Made by a program: the position numbers and the translations under genes. DNA of 42,948 nt from an uncultured Spirochaetales bacterium (GTDB lineage: Bacteria > Spirochaetota > Spirochaetia > Sphaerochaetales > Sphaerochaetaceae): positions 1-42,948 of the forward strand of contig CASDZV010000037.1 of the NCBI GenBank assembly GCA_949285905.1, read 5' to 3'. Positions 15,693-24,530 of the stretch are shown piece by piece (positions within the stretch are counted from its first letter, which is position 1; every line of letters begins with the position of its first letter). The notes below the pieces were generated by a model. That model worked only from the letters and a program-made list of their open reading frames with translations. It did no database searches and was not told the origin of the DNA.

Positions 15693-16484
15693 ATGATGAG
15701 GATGATGAATGGGATCAGAATTGCCTTTTTTGATATTGATGGAACAGTGCTGAATTTCGGTGCGATGAATCTCTCTGCGAAAATGGAGGAAACTCTTTCC
15801 AGACTGCGTGACAATGGTATTGTTCTCTGTATTGCAACGGGCCGCTCGCCACTTTCCCTGCCTGCTTTTGCAAAGACTGGATTTGACGCCTATATGACGT
15901 TCAATGGGTCTTTCTGCTACAACGCTTCTGGCGAGATCTTCAAGAATCCTCTTTTCCCCGAGGATATCAGGACGATAGTGAGAAACGCAGGGAAGATCGG
16001 ACGACCAGTATCTGTTGCTACAAAGGACAGATTTGTAGCAAATAACGTCGATTCCGATCTGAAAGCTTATTATGGAATCGCTGGAATTGATATAAATGCT
16101 TCCGATGATTTTGATGCTGTCATCTCGAAGGATGAGGTTTTCCAGATAATGATGGGATGCCATGAGCATGAATATGAGACAATAATGCAAGATGTGCATA
16201 ATGCGAGAATAGTCGCATGGTGGGACAGGGCTGTGGATATCATTCCATCTGATGGCGGGAAGGGGATTGCAGTCAGGAAAATCCTTGATTGCTATGGTTT
16301 CGTTGAGTCCGAGGCAATTGCGTTCGGGGATGGCAATAATGACATTGAGATGCTTCAGGTCGCAGGCACAGGTGTTGCCATGGGAAATGCTTCAGAGCTT
16401 GTTAAAGCAGCAGCTGACGATGTGTGCGGTCCCGTTTCTGAGGATGGGATCTATTCATACTGTCTGAGCCATGGTCTGATCTGA
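15693..16484 (+). CDS. HAD superfamily hydrolase, Cof-like subfamily IIB
   Basis: A 263-residue protein with the four HAD motifs. These are IAFFDIDGTVLNF with the nucleophile Asp, CIATGRSP, a Lys in the GGKGIAVRKIL segment, and FGDGNNDIEMLQ with the acidic metal ligands, followed by GVAMGNAS. The large cap domain (residues 85-180) is type C2B, as in Cof/YbiV sugar-phosphate phosphatases. It is divergent from the PTS operon, and sugar-phosphate detoxification would suit that position. Several in-frame ATGs (15693-15705) make the exact start uncertain. Confidence 0.9.
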   Translation: MMRMMNGIRIAFFDIDGTVLNFGAMNLSAKMEETLSRLRDNGIVLCIATGRSPLSLPAFAKTGFDAYMTFNGSFCYNASGEIFKNPLFPEDIRTIVRNAGKIGRPVSVATKDRFVANNVDSDLKAYYGIAGIDINASDDFDAVISKDEVFQIMMGCHEHEYETIMQDVHNARIVAWWDRAVDIIPSDGGKGIAVRKILDCYGFVESEAIAFGDGNNDIEMLQVAGTGVAMGNASELVKAAADDVCGPVSEDGIYSYCLSHGLI

Positions 16485-16566
16485 TGGAAAAAGAGATGTC
16501 ATCTTGATAGCATCCATCCAGCAAATGACATCAGTTGTGTTTACGAAGGATCTACGGAGAAATAGA

Positions 16567-17691
16567 ATGAGAAAGATGAATGGATCCGTTGTAGCGGAGT
16601 TCGCTGGTTCGGAACCAGCAGTTAAAAGGAAAAAGACAAGGTTCGGATTTGTTTTACTGTGTTTGCTTATAATAGCAATCTTCGTGTCTTGCAATAATTC
16701 CCCTGAGGGCAGCAACGCCGGCAATTTCGAAGACATTGGCCTGAGTACAAGATACGGGCGGAAGCTTTATAAGGTATCTCCTTTTAAAGAACATGGGTAT
16801 AATATCGCGGCGTATCTGACAATTCCCGATGAAATCAGGGCAGAGCACCTTCTTGTTGTTCCATACAAATCCGGAGACATATCTGATTATGAGACCAAGG
16901 ATGGAAAAGTCCGGGATATTGTTGTAAATGACAGCGGAAGATATTCAACAGTTGCGGAGGATACGGGGTCTGTCACTCTGTTTCTGGTAATCCCGGAATT
17001 AAGCAATGATTTCAGGCATCTCGAGCTTGATCCATGGACGCTGTTCTCTGATGATGAATTCTCGCATCTGGATGAGCAGGTTTGCAGCTTGATAGATGAT
17101 GTTCTTGCATTTCTTGAGCATTCCGGCATTAAGCTTGAGGATAAGGTCTCAATGGCTGGCTACTCAGGAGAGGGGAATTTCATCGTGCGGTTTGCTCTTC
17201 TGCATCCGGCAAGGCTATGGATAGCTTGCGCAGGTGGGGTAAGCTGGGCGCCATCCATTGCTCTTACGGCTCTCGAAGAGGAGACTCTGGAGTATCCGCT
17301 TGGCATAGCAGACATAGAAAAATATACAGATGATTTCTCCATTGGAGATTGGAAGGAAATCAGGTTTCTGATTGATATGGGGCTTCTTGATGACCGCGGT
17401 AGCTATAACAGGCAGCAGCTCGAGACGATGGACTGGGCTAAAGAATATGTACAAGATGAAAACTATAAGCCTGTTTGGGATGTTTTCTGCACTGCGTTTT
17501 CAGAGATAAGTCCAAATGCTGAGCTTGTCACATACACAAATATGGGTCATGAACACAATTTCAGCAGGAACATAGATTTCATAAGGGCGAATGACAAAAC
17601 AGGAAGTCCTTTCACTTTCATTACTCCGCTGGAAGAGTGCGATATCCTTGTCTCAGGGTGGAATGAACCTCTTCATGTGGACGGAATCTGA
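16567..17691 (+). CDS. lipoprotein with alpha/beta-hydrolase fold
   Basis: A 374-residue product from the ATG at 16567, chosen because GGAG lies 7 nt upstream; the frame extends further to a TTG at 16504 without an SD. A long basic N-region leads to the membrane segment FGFVLLCLLIIAIFVSC, whose IFVSC is a spirochaete-type lipobox, so the protein is likely lipid-anchored. The body contains VSMAGYSGEGNFIVRFALLHP with a GxSxG-like nucleophile elbow, and NMGHEHNF supplies a candidate catalytic His. The family is unassigned; esterase or peptidase activity is possible. A perfect stem (GCTGGTT/AACCAGC, 16603-16619) lies in the early coding sequence. Confidence 0.7.
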   Translation: MRKMNGSVVAEFAGSEPAVKRKKTRFGFVLLCLLIIAIFVSCNNSPEGSNAGNFEDIGLSTRYGRKLYKVSPFKEHGYNIAAYLTIPDEIRAEHLLVVPYKSGDISDYETKDGKVRDIVVNDSGRYSTVAEDTGSVTLFLVIPELSNDFRHLELDPWTLFSDDEFSHLDEQVCSLIDDVLAFLEHSGIKLEDKVSMAGYSGEGNFIVRFALLHPARLWIACAGGVSWAPSIALTALEEETLEYPLGIADIEKYTDDFSIGDWKEIRFLIDMGLLDDRGSYNRQQLETMDWAKEYVQDENYKPVWDVFCTAFSEISPNAELVTYTNMGHEHNFSRNIDFIRANDKTGSPFTFITPLEECDILVSGWNEPLHVDGI

Positions 17692-17805
17692 TTCTGAGGC
17701 ATCGTCAGCATCTGCTTTCATGTAGCAGCGGCCTGTTTAAGGCAGAAAATCACTATATTCATAAATTCTCAGCATATAATAGCCATAAGAAAATCGGGAG
17801 GCCGT

Positions 17806-19260
17806 ATGCTTCACTATTTTGATGTGGCTATCATCGGTGGCGGTGTTGTTGGAAGTGCGATTGCTAGGGAATTGTCACGGTATGATATCTCCATAGCAGT
17901 GCTGGAAGAGAATCCAGATGTTGTGTGCGAGGCAAGTGGAAGGAACTCTGCTGTTGTGCATGGTGGATTTGCGTATGACAGAGGTTCGCTGAAGGCTCGT
18001 CTATGTGTTGAGGGAAACCAGATGATGGATGAGCTCTCATCTGAGCTAGGCTTCAGATTCATCCGTTGCGGTAAGGTCCTTGTCGGTAATACCGAAGATG
18101 ATCTCAGACAGCTTGAGAGAACTATGGCACAGGGCTTTGATAATGGTGCGACGGGACTTGAGCTGATAGATGGGAAATGTCTTCACAGCCTTGTTCCTGC
18201 TGTTAATGGCGCATTTGCTATGCTTTCAAGAAATTCTGGCATTCTGGATCCGTTTCTGTTCACAATCAATCTGGCGGAAAATGCTGCAATGAATGGTGCG
18301 AAGTTCTTTCTTTCTCACAAAGTACAGTCGCTGGAACGGGACAAGGATCGCTATATCCTCCACGCTGGCGGTGAGGATTTTTCTGTAAAATGGGTGGTGA
18401 ATGCAGCTGGGAAAGGCGCAAAAACCATCTCTGATATGCTTGGTATTACCGGATACAAGGTGATAGGAAGCAAAGGAAATTACCTTGTCCTTGACAAAAG
18501 ACTGGGGCCGCTTCTTCCGATGCCTGTATATCCTGTTCCTTCTAATACCTATATGGGTATTCATGTGACACCTACAGTTGATGGAAATGTCACGGTCGGA
18601 CCGGATGCTGTGAATACAGACGATTTTGAATATTATGGTGTTCCGGCTGCAAATATGGAGTATCTGAGAGAAAGTGCTTCTTCGCTCTGGCCGCATATAG
18701 ATAGAAAAGATGTGATAAGGACATTTTCGGGAATTCTTTCAAAATGGGTTGATGCCAAAGGAGTAATTCAGGATTTCAGGATTGAAATCCGTGATGATAT
18801 AGCTCCTAATGCAGTCAATCTGATAGGTATTGAATCTCCGGGACTTACTGCCGCTGTACCGATTGCACGATATGTCATATCTCTCATGCTGCAACGCACT
18901 GATTTGAAAAAGAAGCGTGATTTCAATCCGGTTCATAGCAGCGCAAAACGATTTGCAGCGATGAGCGATGATGAGAAGGCGCGTGCAATAGCCTCTGATT
19001 CCATGTATGGCCGTCTTGTATGTTCGTGTGAGCAGGTGACAGAAGCCGAAATTATTAATGCTATACATAATCCATTAGGAGTTCATACCATTACCGGAAT
19101 AAAATACCGCACAAGGGCAATGATGGGCAATTGTCAGGCAGGCTTCTGTCAGATGAAGATAGAAAGCCTGATTGAGCAGGAATTGGGAATAAGGGCTGAA
19201 GATGTGCGATATTTGAGAGAATCATCCTGGGTTCTGACAGGAAAGATGAGGGAGTGCTGA
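17806..19260 (+). CDS. FAD-dependent glycerol-3-phosphate dehydrogenase-like oxidoreductase with BFD [2Fe-2S] domain
   Basis: A 484-residue protein. The Rossmann FAD motif is VAIIGGGVVGSAIARELS with EASGRNSAVVHGGF, the signature of the DAO/GlpA family. The C-terminal 80 residues form a BFD-like [2Fe-2S] domain with LVCSCEQV and GNCQAGFC. This architecture matches the anaerobic G3P dehydrogenase-like proteins of Thermotoga, clostridia and spirochaetes, which work with the next two gene products. The substrate is likely glycerol-3-phosphate or a related 2-hydroxy compound. GGGAGG 5 nt before the ATG supports the start. It is the first gene of a three-gene operon; no glycerol kinase or GlpF gene is in the window. 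Confidence 0.88.
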   Translation: MLHYFDVAIIGGGVVGSAIARELSRYDISIAVLEENPDVVCEASGRNSAVVHGGFAYDRGSLKARLCVEGNQMMDELSSELGFRFIRCGKVLVGNTEDDLRQLERTMAQGFDNGATGLELIDGKCLHSLVPAVNGAFAMLSRNSGILDPFLFTINLAENAAMNGAKFFLSHKVQSLERDKDRYILHAGGEDFSVKWVVNAAGKGAKTISDMLGITGYKVIGSKGNYLVLDKRLGPLLPMPVYPVPSNTYMGIHVTPTVDGNVTVGPDAVNTDDFEYYGVPAANMEYLRESASSLWPHIDRKDVIRTFSGILSKWVDAKGVIQDFRIEIRDDIAPNAVNLIGIESPGLTAAVPIARYVISLMLQRTDLKKKRDFNPVHSSAKRFAAMSDDEKARAIASDSMYGRLVCSCEQVTEAEIINAIHNPLGVHTITGIKYRTRAMMGNCQAGFCQMKIESLIEQELGIRAEDVRYLRESSWVLTGKMREC

Positions 19261-19261
19261 A

Positions 19262-20497
19262 ATGCTGGAAGACAAAAATGTCGTTATCATCGGCGGTGGT
19301 CCTGCAGGGCTTGCTGCTGCTGTTGAACTTCACAAGAGAGGCATTGATGATGTTGTCATCCTGGAGCGTGAGAACCAGCTTGGTGGAATTCTCAGACAGT
19401 GCATACATGATGGTTTCGGGCTTCAGCGGTTTGGAAGAAATCTCTCAGGGCCTGAGTATGCAGGGATTTTCATTGATGAGGTTAAGAGGTTTGGCATTGA
19501 GTATCATACAGAAGCCACTGTTGTATCTCTTGATTCTGCTGGTACTGTGGAAGCTGTTACTCCAGCAGGTCTTCTCAGATATTCAGCAAAATCTGTCGTT
19601 CTTGCAATGGGCTGCAAAGAGAGAACAAGGGGCTCGATAATGATTCCAGGAGAACGTCCCAGCGGGATATTCACCGCGGGGAGCGCACAATCTTATATGA
19701 ATATCTACAACAGGATGCCAGGACGCAATGCCGTCATCCTCGGTAGCGGTGATATCGGTCTTATCATGGCCAGGCGTCTAACGCTAGAGGGTGCGCACGT
19801 TAAAGCGGTATTCGAGATCCAGGATCATCCGAATGGTCTTGCACGAAATATTGTACAGTGCCTTGATGATTATGATATACCGCTCTTGCTTAAGCATACA
19901 GTTACTGATATCCATGGCAATGCAAGGCTGGAGGGGGTGACTGTCAGTGAAGTTGATTCTTCCGGTGTCCCGATAAAGGGTTCTGAGAAATATTATCCTT
20001 GCGATACTCTTATCCTTTCTGTCGGTCTTCGCCCTGATAACACATTATTGCTGGATGCGGGAATAGAAATTGATCCCAGAACTTATGGAGCAGTCGTCGA
20101 TGAGCATCTGATGACAGCAATCCCCGGTATCTTCTCTTCAGGGAATGTGCTTCATGTGCATGACCTTGCAGACTTCGTTACACTGGAGTCTTCCCGGCTT
20201 GCTGGTTCTGTTTCAAAGTATCTTTCCGGAAATCTTGAAGCAGACAGGAATCTCTGTGTCAGATGCGGAAAAGGCATAGGGCATGTTGTTCCGCAGCGTA
20301 TTGTGTCCGGTGATGGATTCATGATGTCACTGCGTGTCAGCTCAGTAATGAATGATGTTGTAATAAGGGTAGTGCAGGGGGAACGGAATATCTTAAGCAA
20401 GAGAATGAGGAGAGCGAATCCTGCAGAGATGATAATGCTTGATATTGAAGGCAACCTAGTTGCAGAACAAGGGAATCTGGAGGTTTTTGCAGAATGA
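19262..20497 (+). CDS. FAD/NAD(P)-binding oxidoreductase, partner of the G3P dehydrogenase-like enzyme
   Basis: A 411-residue flavoprotein. It has two Rossmann motifs: VVIIGGGPAGLAAAVEL for FAD and AVILGSGDIGLIMARRL for NAD(P). Between them lie the GILRQCIHDGFG and VLAMGCKERTRGS segments typical of this NADH-oxidase-like subgroup. GIFSSGNVLHVHDLADFV near residue 285 closes the FAD fold. It starts 1 nt after the preceding stop and overlaps the next gene by 4 nt, so translation is coupled. It is expected to pass electrons between the dehydrogenase, NAD(H) and the small Cys-rich DUF1667 subunit. Confidence 0.88.
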   Translation: MLEDKNVVIIGGGPAGLAAAVELHKRGIDDVVILERENQLGGILRQCIHDGFGLQRFGRNLSGPEYAGIFIDEVKRFGIEYHTEATVVSLDSAGTVEAVTPAGLLRYSAKSVVLAMGCKERTRGSIMIPGERPSGIFTAGSAQSYMNIYNRMPGRNAVILGSGDIGLIMARRLTLEGAHVKAVFEIQDHPNGLARNIVQCLDDYDIPLLLKHTVTDIHGNARLEGVTVSEVDSSGVPIKGSEKYYPCDTLILSVGLRPDNTLLLDAGIEIDPRTYGAVVDEHLMTAIPGIFSSGNVLHVHDLADFVTLESSRLAGSVSKYLSGNLEADRNLCVRCGKGIGHVVPQRIVSGDGFMMSLRVSSVMNDVVIRVVQGERNILSKRMRRANPAEMIMLDIEGNLVAEQGNLEVFAE

Positions 20498-20853
20498 GAA
20501 AGACGCTTACATGTATCATATGTCCTAACGGCTGCTCGCTCGAGGTTGTGTCGGATGAAAATGGTTTTTCAGTGACTGGAAATCTATGCGCACGGGGAGA
20601 AGAGTATGCGAAGGAAGAGATGTGCAATCCGATGCGTACTATATCTTCTTCAATCAGGCTGCTGAATGGTGATATGGAAATCGTGAGTGTCCGCCTCAGC
20701 AAACCCGTTCCCAAAGCAATGATTTTCCCGATTATGGAAGTAATCAGATCAGCTTTTACAGAAGCTCCTGTTCATATCGGTGATGTGTTGATAAAAAATG
20801 TCTTGGGAACAGGTGCGGATGTAATAGCGACCAGGAATGCAGAAAGACGATGA
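20494..20853 (+). CDS. DUF1667 protein, small Cys-rich electron-transfer subunit
   Basis: A 119-residue protein beginning in an ATGA overlap with the previous gene. TCIICPNGCSLEV plus NLCARGEEYAKEE provide four cysteines of the DUF1667 pattern, likely ligands for an Fe-S cluster or Zn. The remainder has VRLSKPVPKAMIFPIM and the conserved NVLGTGADVIATR ending. DUF1667 nearly always follows the two oxidoreductases found here. The three probably form one enzyme complex. No signal peptide is seen, so it is cytoplasmic or peripheral at the membrane. Confidence 0.9.
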   Translation: MRKTLTCIICPNGCSLEVVSDENGFSVTGNLCARGEEYAKEEMCNPMRTISSSIRLLNGDMEIVSVRLSKPVPKAMIFPIMEVIRSAFTEAPVHIGDVLIKNVLGTGADVIATRNAERR

Positions 20854-20915
20854 TTGTACATGGTGTTGTTTCATTGTCTGATGAATGGTAGTATCACAGT
20901 AACGGAGGAAAAGAA

Positions 20916-20942
20916 ATGTCACTGATCCAGAGAAACAATTAA
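20916..20942 (+). CDS. 8-codon leader ORF before the ABC-F gene
   Basis: ATG at 20916 preceded by GGAGG (20904-20908, 7-nt spacing) encodes MSLIQRNN and stops at 20940-20942. It lies 24 nt before the ABC-F start codon. Short leaders of this kind control many antibiotic-resistance ABC-F genes through ribosome stalling. AAGCGCTT followed by ATTTTT overlaps the stop and could act in attenuation. Confidence 0.45.
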   Translation: MSLIQRNN

Positions 20943-20966
20943 GCGCTTATTTTTCTGGAGGGTTCG

Positions 20967-22481
20967 ATGTTTTTGCAGTTAGAGGATATTTCCTTCTCTT
21001 ATCCGGATTCCGGATGTGTGTTGTTTTCGCATGTATCTTTATCATTTTCTGAAGGCTGGACTGTCATAGCAGGAGCTAATGGTGCCGGTAAAAGCACACT
21101 CATGGCTATCGCTGCAGGCTCTATCATTCCAGATTCCGGACGCGTTAGAAGGAGCGGTGAGGCAATTCTCTGCCAGCAGGTTTTCAGAGGACTTGAACCA
21201 GAAGACTGGAGCGATATCTACTCAGGCGATAATCATGTCGGCAGACTTAAATCAACGCTTGCGATTACAGATGAAATGATAGAGCGTGGACACGGACTGT
21301 CAGGCGGCGAGAAGAAACGGCTCCAGCTGCTGGCCGCTCTTTCGCATTCTCCGGGGATTCTTATCCTGGATGAACCTACAAATCATCTTGACTCATATAG
21401 CAGACAGCTGATGATAGAAACACTTCGTGAATTCAGCGGTATTGGTATTGTCATCTCGCATGACAGGGCTTTTGCCTCCGCACTGTCATCAAGGACAATA
21501 TTGCTGCAACGCGGTTCTGATGAACCGGTTTCTATTGTGGACATACCACTGCCTCTTCCTGAGGCTATTGAAGAAAGCGAAAGACGCAGCAAGTCAGGAC
21601 GGGAGGCATATGACAGTCTTCTTTCAGAAGCTTTTTCCGAGAGCATGATAGCCTCAAAGCTCCGCGATAGAAGCCGAAATAAACAGAAGGATCTTTCAAA
21701 GAAGGGAATAGGCAGCAAAGATCACGATGCTAAAGCACGTATTGACGGAGCTCGTCTGTCAGGAAAAGACGCCTCCCTTGATGGTGCCATCAGAAATCAT
21801 ATGTCCCGATCTAAACAGCTTGAAAGCAAACTTGAGTCACTTAAAAAGCCGCTTATGCGTAAAGAGGGTCTATCTCTTCCGCGTAGTATGCGTGTTCCAG
21901 ATCTGTCATTTCCAGAAATGGTGTTATGTGCTGGCGCTTATTCACTTTCAGTGCCTTCTCTCACAGTGAAGGCTGGCGCGCACATTGCAATCACTGGCTT
22001 CAATGGCAGCGGGAAGACTCTTTTCCTATCAGCTTTCTATAAGCATGCTATCAGTCAGGGGAAAGCGCATTATGTCCTGTACATCCCTCAGGAATACTCT
22101 CTGGAAGAAGAAGAAAAGCTTCTGGATTCTTTCTTTTCTCTTGAGGACAGTGAGAAGGGGATTATTCTTTCAGATATGTTCCGCATGGGATCCGACCCGT
22201 CTGCTTTGTTCTCCTCTTCACCATCTTTGAGCCCTGGAGAGATGAAAAAGCTCGCACTTGCATTATCGAGGAGAGATGGCCGGTCTGTTCTGCTTATGGA
22301 TGAACCTACAAACCATCTTGACATAGTTTCTGTCAGGATTCTCGAGAAGATGTTCAGAGAAGATGGGAAAGAGATGACAATCCTGCTCGTCAGCCATGAT
22401 GATGCATTCCTTGCATCTTGCACTGATACAGTATGGAAGGTGGAAAGGGATGGAGACAATGGTAAGCTTGTCCTTCTATAG
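20967..22481 (+). CDS. ABC-F family ATPase (ribosome-protection / Lsa-Vga-like)
   Basis: A 504-residue protein with two ABC cassettes and no membrane segment. Cassette 1 has [21 protein letters not shown] and [11 protein letters not shown]. Cassette 2 has [22 protein letters not shown] and [11 protein letters not shown] followed by VSHDDAFL. The inter-domain linker (about 200-310) is highly charged, with [19 protein letters not shown], as in the P-site tRNA interaction motif. ABC-F proteins bind the ribosomal E site and act as translation factors or displace antibiotics. The preceding 8-codon leader ORF favours an antibiotic-inducible role, but the specificity is unknown. GGAGG precedes the ATG. 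It overlaps the convergent macro-domain gene by 6 nt. Confidence 0.9.
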   Translation: MFLQLEDISFSYPDSGCVLFSHVSLSFSEGWTVIAGANGAGKSTLMAIAAGSIIPDSGRVRRSGEAILCQQVFRGLEPEDWSDIYSGDNHVGRLKSTLAITDEMIERGHGLSGGEKKRLQLLAALSHSPGILILDEPTNHLDSYSRQLMIETLREFSGIGIVISHDRAFASALSSRTILLQRGSDEPVSIVDIPLPLPEAIEESERRSKSGREAYDSLLSEAFSESMIASKLRDRSRNKQKDLSKKGIGSKDHDAKARIDGARLSGKDASLDGAIRNHMSRSKQLESKLESLKKPLMRKEGLSLPRSMRVPDLSFPEMVLCAGAYSLSVPSLTVKAGAHIAITGFNGSGKTLFLSAFYKHAISQGKAHYVLYIPQEYSLEEEEKLLDSFFSLEDSEKGIILSDMFRMGSDPSALFSSSPSLSPGEMKKLALALSRRDGRSVLLMDEPTNHLDIVSVRILEKMFREDGKEMTILLVSHDDAFLASCTDTVWKVERDGDNGKLVLL

Positions 22482-22979
22482 GCAATGAGATTCCAGCTCC
22501 GAAAGTATCTTTTCAGCTGCTGTCTTGTCCGCATTTGTGAAGCAGCAGAGAATTGTCTCAAGATTCCTGGCTTTGCTCATCTCCTCAAGAGCTATTCTTA
22601 TCGCGGCTTCTTTCGGGTAGCCATAGACACCTGCGCTGATGAGCGGAAAGGCAATGCTCTTGATGCCGAGTTCTTCAGCAATTCTCAGCGATGATCTGTA
22701 GCAGCTTCTGAGTTTTCCCTCTTCTCCGTATTCACCTCCATGCCACACTGGTCCGACAGTGTGAATGACATATCGGGCTGGCAATCTGTACCCTTTTGTA
22801 AGCTTTGCTTCCCCAGTGTCGCATCCCCCGAGAGTGAGACATTCCTCTAGTAGTTCCGGACCGGCTGCTCTGTGAATAGCACCATCAACCCCGCCTCCGC
22901 CCAGAAGCGTGGAATTCGCCGCATTGACAATAGCATCTGCTTCGAGTGCTGTGATATCTCCCTGTACAATTCTTATCAT
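22476..22979 (-). CDS. macro domain protein (O-acetyl-ADP-ribose deacetylase type)
   Basis: A 167-residue single macro domain. The N-terminal [19 protein letters not shown] and [16 protein letters not shown] motifs bind the ADP-ribose, with [13 protein letters not shown] for the pyrophosphate. These residues fit the YmdB-like/MacroD class that removes ADP-ribose or deacetylates O-acetyl-ADP-ribose. It is soluble and cytoplasmic. AGGAG 8 nt before the ATG supports the start. It stands alone, convergent with the ABC-F gene and divergent from the lipoprotein gene at 23023. Confidence 0.93.
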   Translation of the reverse strand: MIRIVQGDITALEADAIVNAANSTLLGGGGVDGAIHRAAGPELLEECLTLGGCDTGEAKLTKGYRLPARYVIHTVGPVWHGGEYGEEGKLRSCYRSSLRIAEELGIKSIAFPLISAGVYGYPKEAAIRIALEEMSKARNLETILCCFTNADKTAAEKILSELESHCL

Positions 22980-23022
22980 AATTATCTCCTGAGACTGTAT
23001 ATTACGCTATAATGCAGTTGCG

Positions 23023-24345
23023 ATGCGTTCTGTTCTGATTCTTTTTCTGATTATTCTGCTTACTTCATGTCCTGACAATGCTCAGGGCACGGTATCTCCT
23101 CCTGTGAGTGTTGATGTCAGTGATATCATTCCTGCTGGAGATGAGTCAAAAACTGTGATTTCCTCCCCGATTGCAGTAGAAGGAGGGAATCAGAGAATCA
23201 CAGTTTCCGGCCTGGAGAGTGGCAGATTGTACACAATCTATTCATCCTCGTCTTCCCGGAAAACTGAGGTTCGTTCTGATGCAGAAAACGTTCAGGAGCT
23301 TACCAGCGGTGTATACACTATTTCCATTCCAGATGGAGATAACGAGATATCCTTTTCCGCTTCTGAAATAGGGCTCGGCGGTGGTGGCAGTTTCCGCCTT
23401 GGTAATGTCGCTGCTTCTGCAATCACATTCCAAGATGCTTTAGATGGAATTGCAATCGGGAAGGGAACTGATGAGCCGCTGCTGATTCATGAGAACGGAG
23501 CAGAATATTACGAAGCATTCTTCTCGCTTGATGTCAGTAAAATACAGGATCCTGAAAATGTCGTTGTCAATACGTATCTTTCCTATAATGGAGTCTCAAG
23601 TGGCAGCAAGGCATTCAGATTTGTAGATGAAGAAGGAAGAGTGATTGAGTCAATTAACGGCAATGCGGTGATTGACCTCAGCGACTTTGACACCATTTAC
23701 CTATGGATGGGATTTACAGTGAATTACGCGGAGAATGATATGCTTTTCCACCTTACTCTGCAGAATCCTGTCGAGGTCGGGACGGAGATAACACTCAGCA
23801 GGCATCATACATACAGCATCGCGCCATCGTCAGAGCAACAGCTGCTCATCGTTGAATCGGAGACGGGTGGCTGGCTATACGAGTCATTAAATGCCCGGTA
23901 TGCGGAAACAGGCAAGCACTTCATGCATGTTTTTCCTGTCGCTCTTGCGGATGGGCATGTTGCGATTAATATTCCTCCACACAGTGAATCAATCTTGTTT
24001 GATTACGGTGGTAATGATGGAAATGCAAGGCTTGTTGAGAGTGATTTTGGTTCTGTCATAGAAATGATGAGTGCAGGCACAGAAAGCTTCGTTGTTGATG
24101 AGGGTACATACATCTTCCCGATGATATTCGCAGACTCCCTGTATGGTCGCACAGTTGTGTTGCACTCTGACGCTCCAGATTTAGCTGGATGGCTTGGTCT
24201 TGCTCATGTCTCAGGCAATGGCTATGCAGTAGAAATGCTTTCTCCAGGAATGGCGTATCAGGCAAATAATGAAAGGAAACTCGAATACTTCTTTCTCTAC
24301 AACACCACAGGGAAAGCCTGTACATTCACACTGTCTGTAAAATAG
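23023..24345 (+). CDS. predicted lipoprotein of unknown function
   Basis: A 440-residue protein with a short lipoprotein signal MRSVLILFLIILLTSC, where Cys16 is the likely acylated residue. The rest is rich in beta-strand-like stretches and in Ser, Gly and acidic residues, with no enzyme motif. It is probably anchored on the cell surface. No family is recognised. A TATAAT lies 9 nt before the ATG and there is no SD, so the transcript may be leaderless. The end of the gene (24307-24345) is duplicated at 25933, beyond the DUF4143 ATPase, see the direct repeat entries. Confidence 0.7.
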   Translation: MRSVLILFLIILLTSCPDNAQGTVSPPVSVDVSDIIPAGDESKTVISSPIAVEGGNQRITVSGLESGRLYTIYSSSSSRKTEVRSDAENVQELTSGVYTISIPDGDNEISFSASEIGLGGGGSFRLGNVAASAITFQDALDGIAIGKGTDEPLLIHENGAEYYEAFFSLDVSKIQDPENVVVNTYLSYNGVSSGSKAFRFVDEEGRVIESINGNAVIDLSDFDTIYLWMGFTVNYAENDMLFHLTLQNPVEVGTEITLSRHHTYSIAPSSEQQLLIVESETGGWLYESLNARYAETGKHFMHVFPVALADGHVAINIPPHSESILFDYGGNDGNARLVESDFGSVIEMMSAGTESFVVDEGTYIFPMIFADSLYGRTVVLHSDAPDLAGWLGLAHVSGNGYAVEMLSPGMAYQANNERKLEYFFLYNTTGKACTFTLSVK

Positions 24346-24352
24346 CAGATTC
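24307..24352. repeat. 46-bp direct repeat, left copy
   Basis: This copy covers the last 13 codons of the lipoprotein gene including its TAG plus 7 bp. An identical 46-bp copy lies at 25933-25978. The two copies bracket a 1.6-kb segment that contains only the DUF4143 ATPase and its upstream repeats. Confidence 0.95.
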
Positions 24353-24451
24353 CACTGCAATACGAATCCGGATTGGATTGTCTGTAATAATTGCTGCAAT
24401 CACTTTCTGTGGATTTGATGTTGATGGATTATCTTATCTTTCAAAACACAT

Positions 24452-24514
24452 TTTACGGGAAATCTGAAATTTTATTACGTGAAATTTTAAATTTCTTTAC
24501 GGAAAATCTGAAAT
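24452..24514 (+). promoter_or_regulatory. three 22-bp iterated repeats upstream of the ATPase gene
   Basis: The core TTTACGGGAAATCTGAAAT occurs at 24452, a weaker version (TTACGTGAAATTTTAAAT) at 24475, and TTTACGGAAAATCTGAAAT at 24496. The shared ACG lies at 24455, 24477 and 24499, exactly 22 bp or two helical turns apart. This looks like a cooperative operator or iteron-like site just before the start at 24531. Confidence 0.6.
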
Positions 24515-24530
24515 GATGTAAATATGAATT

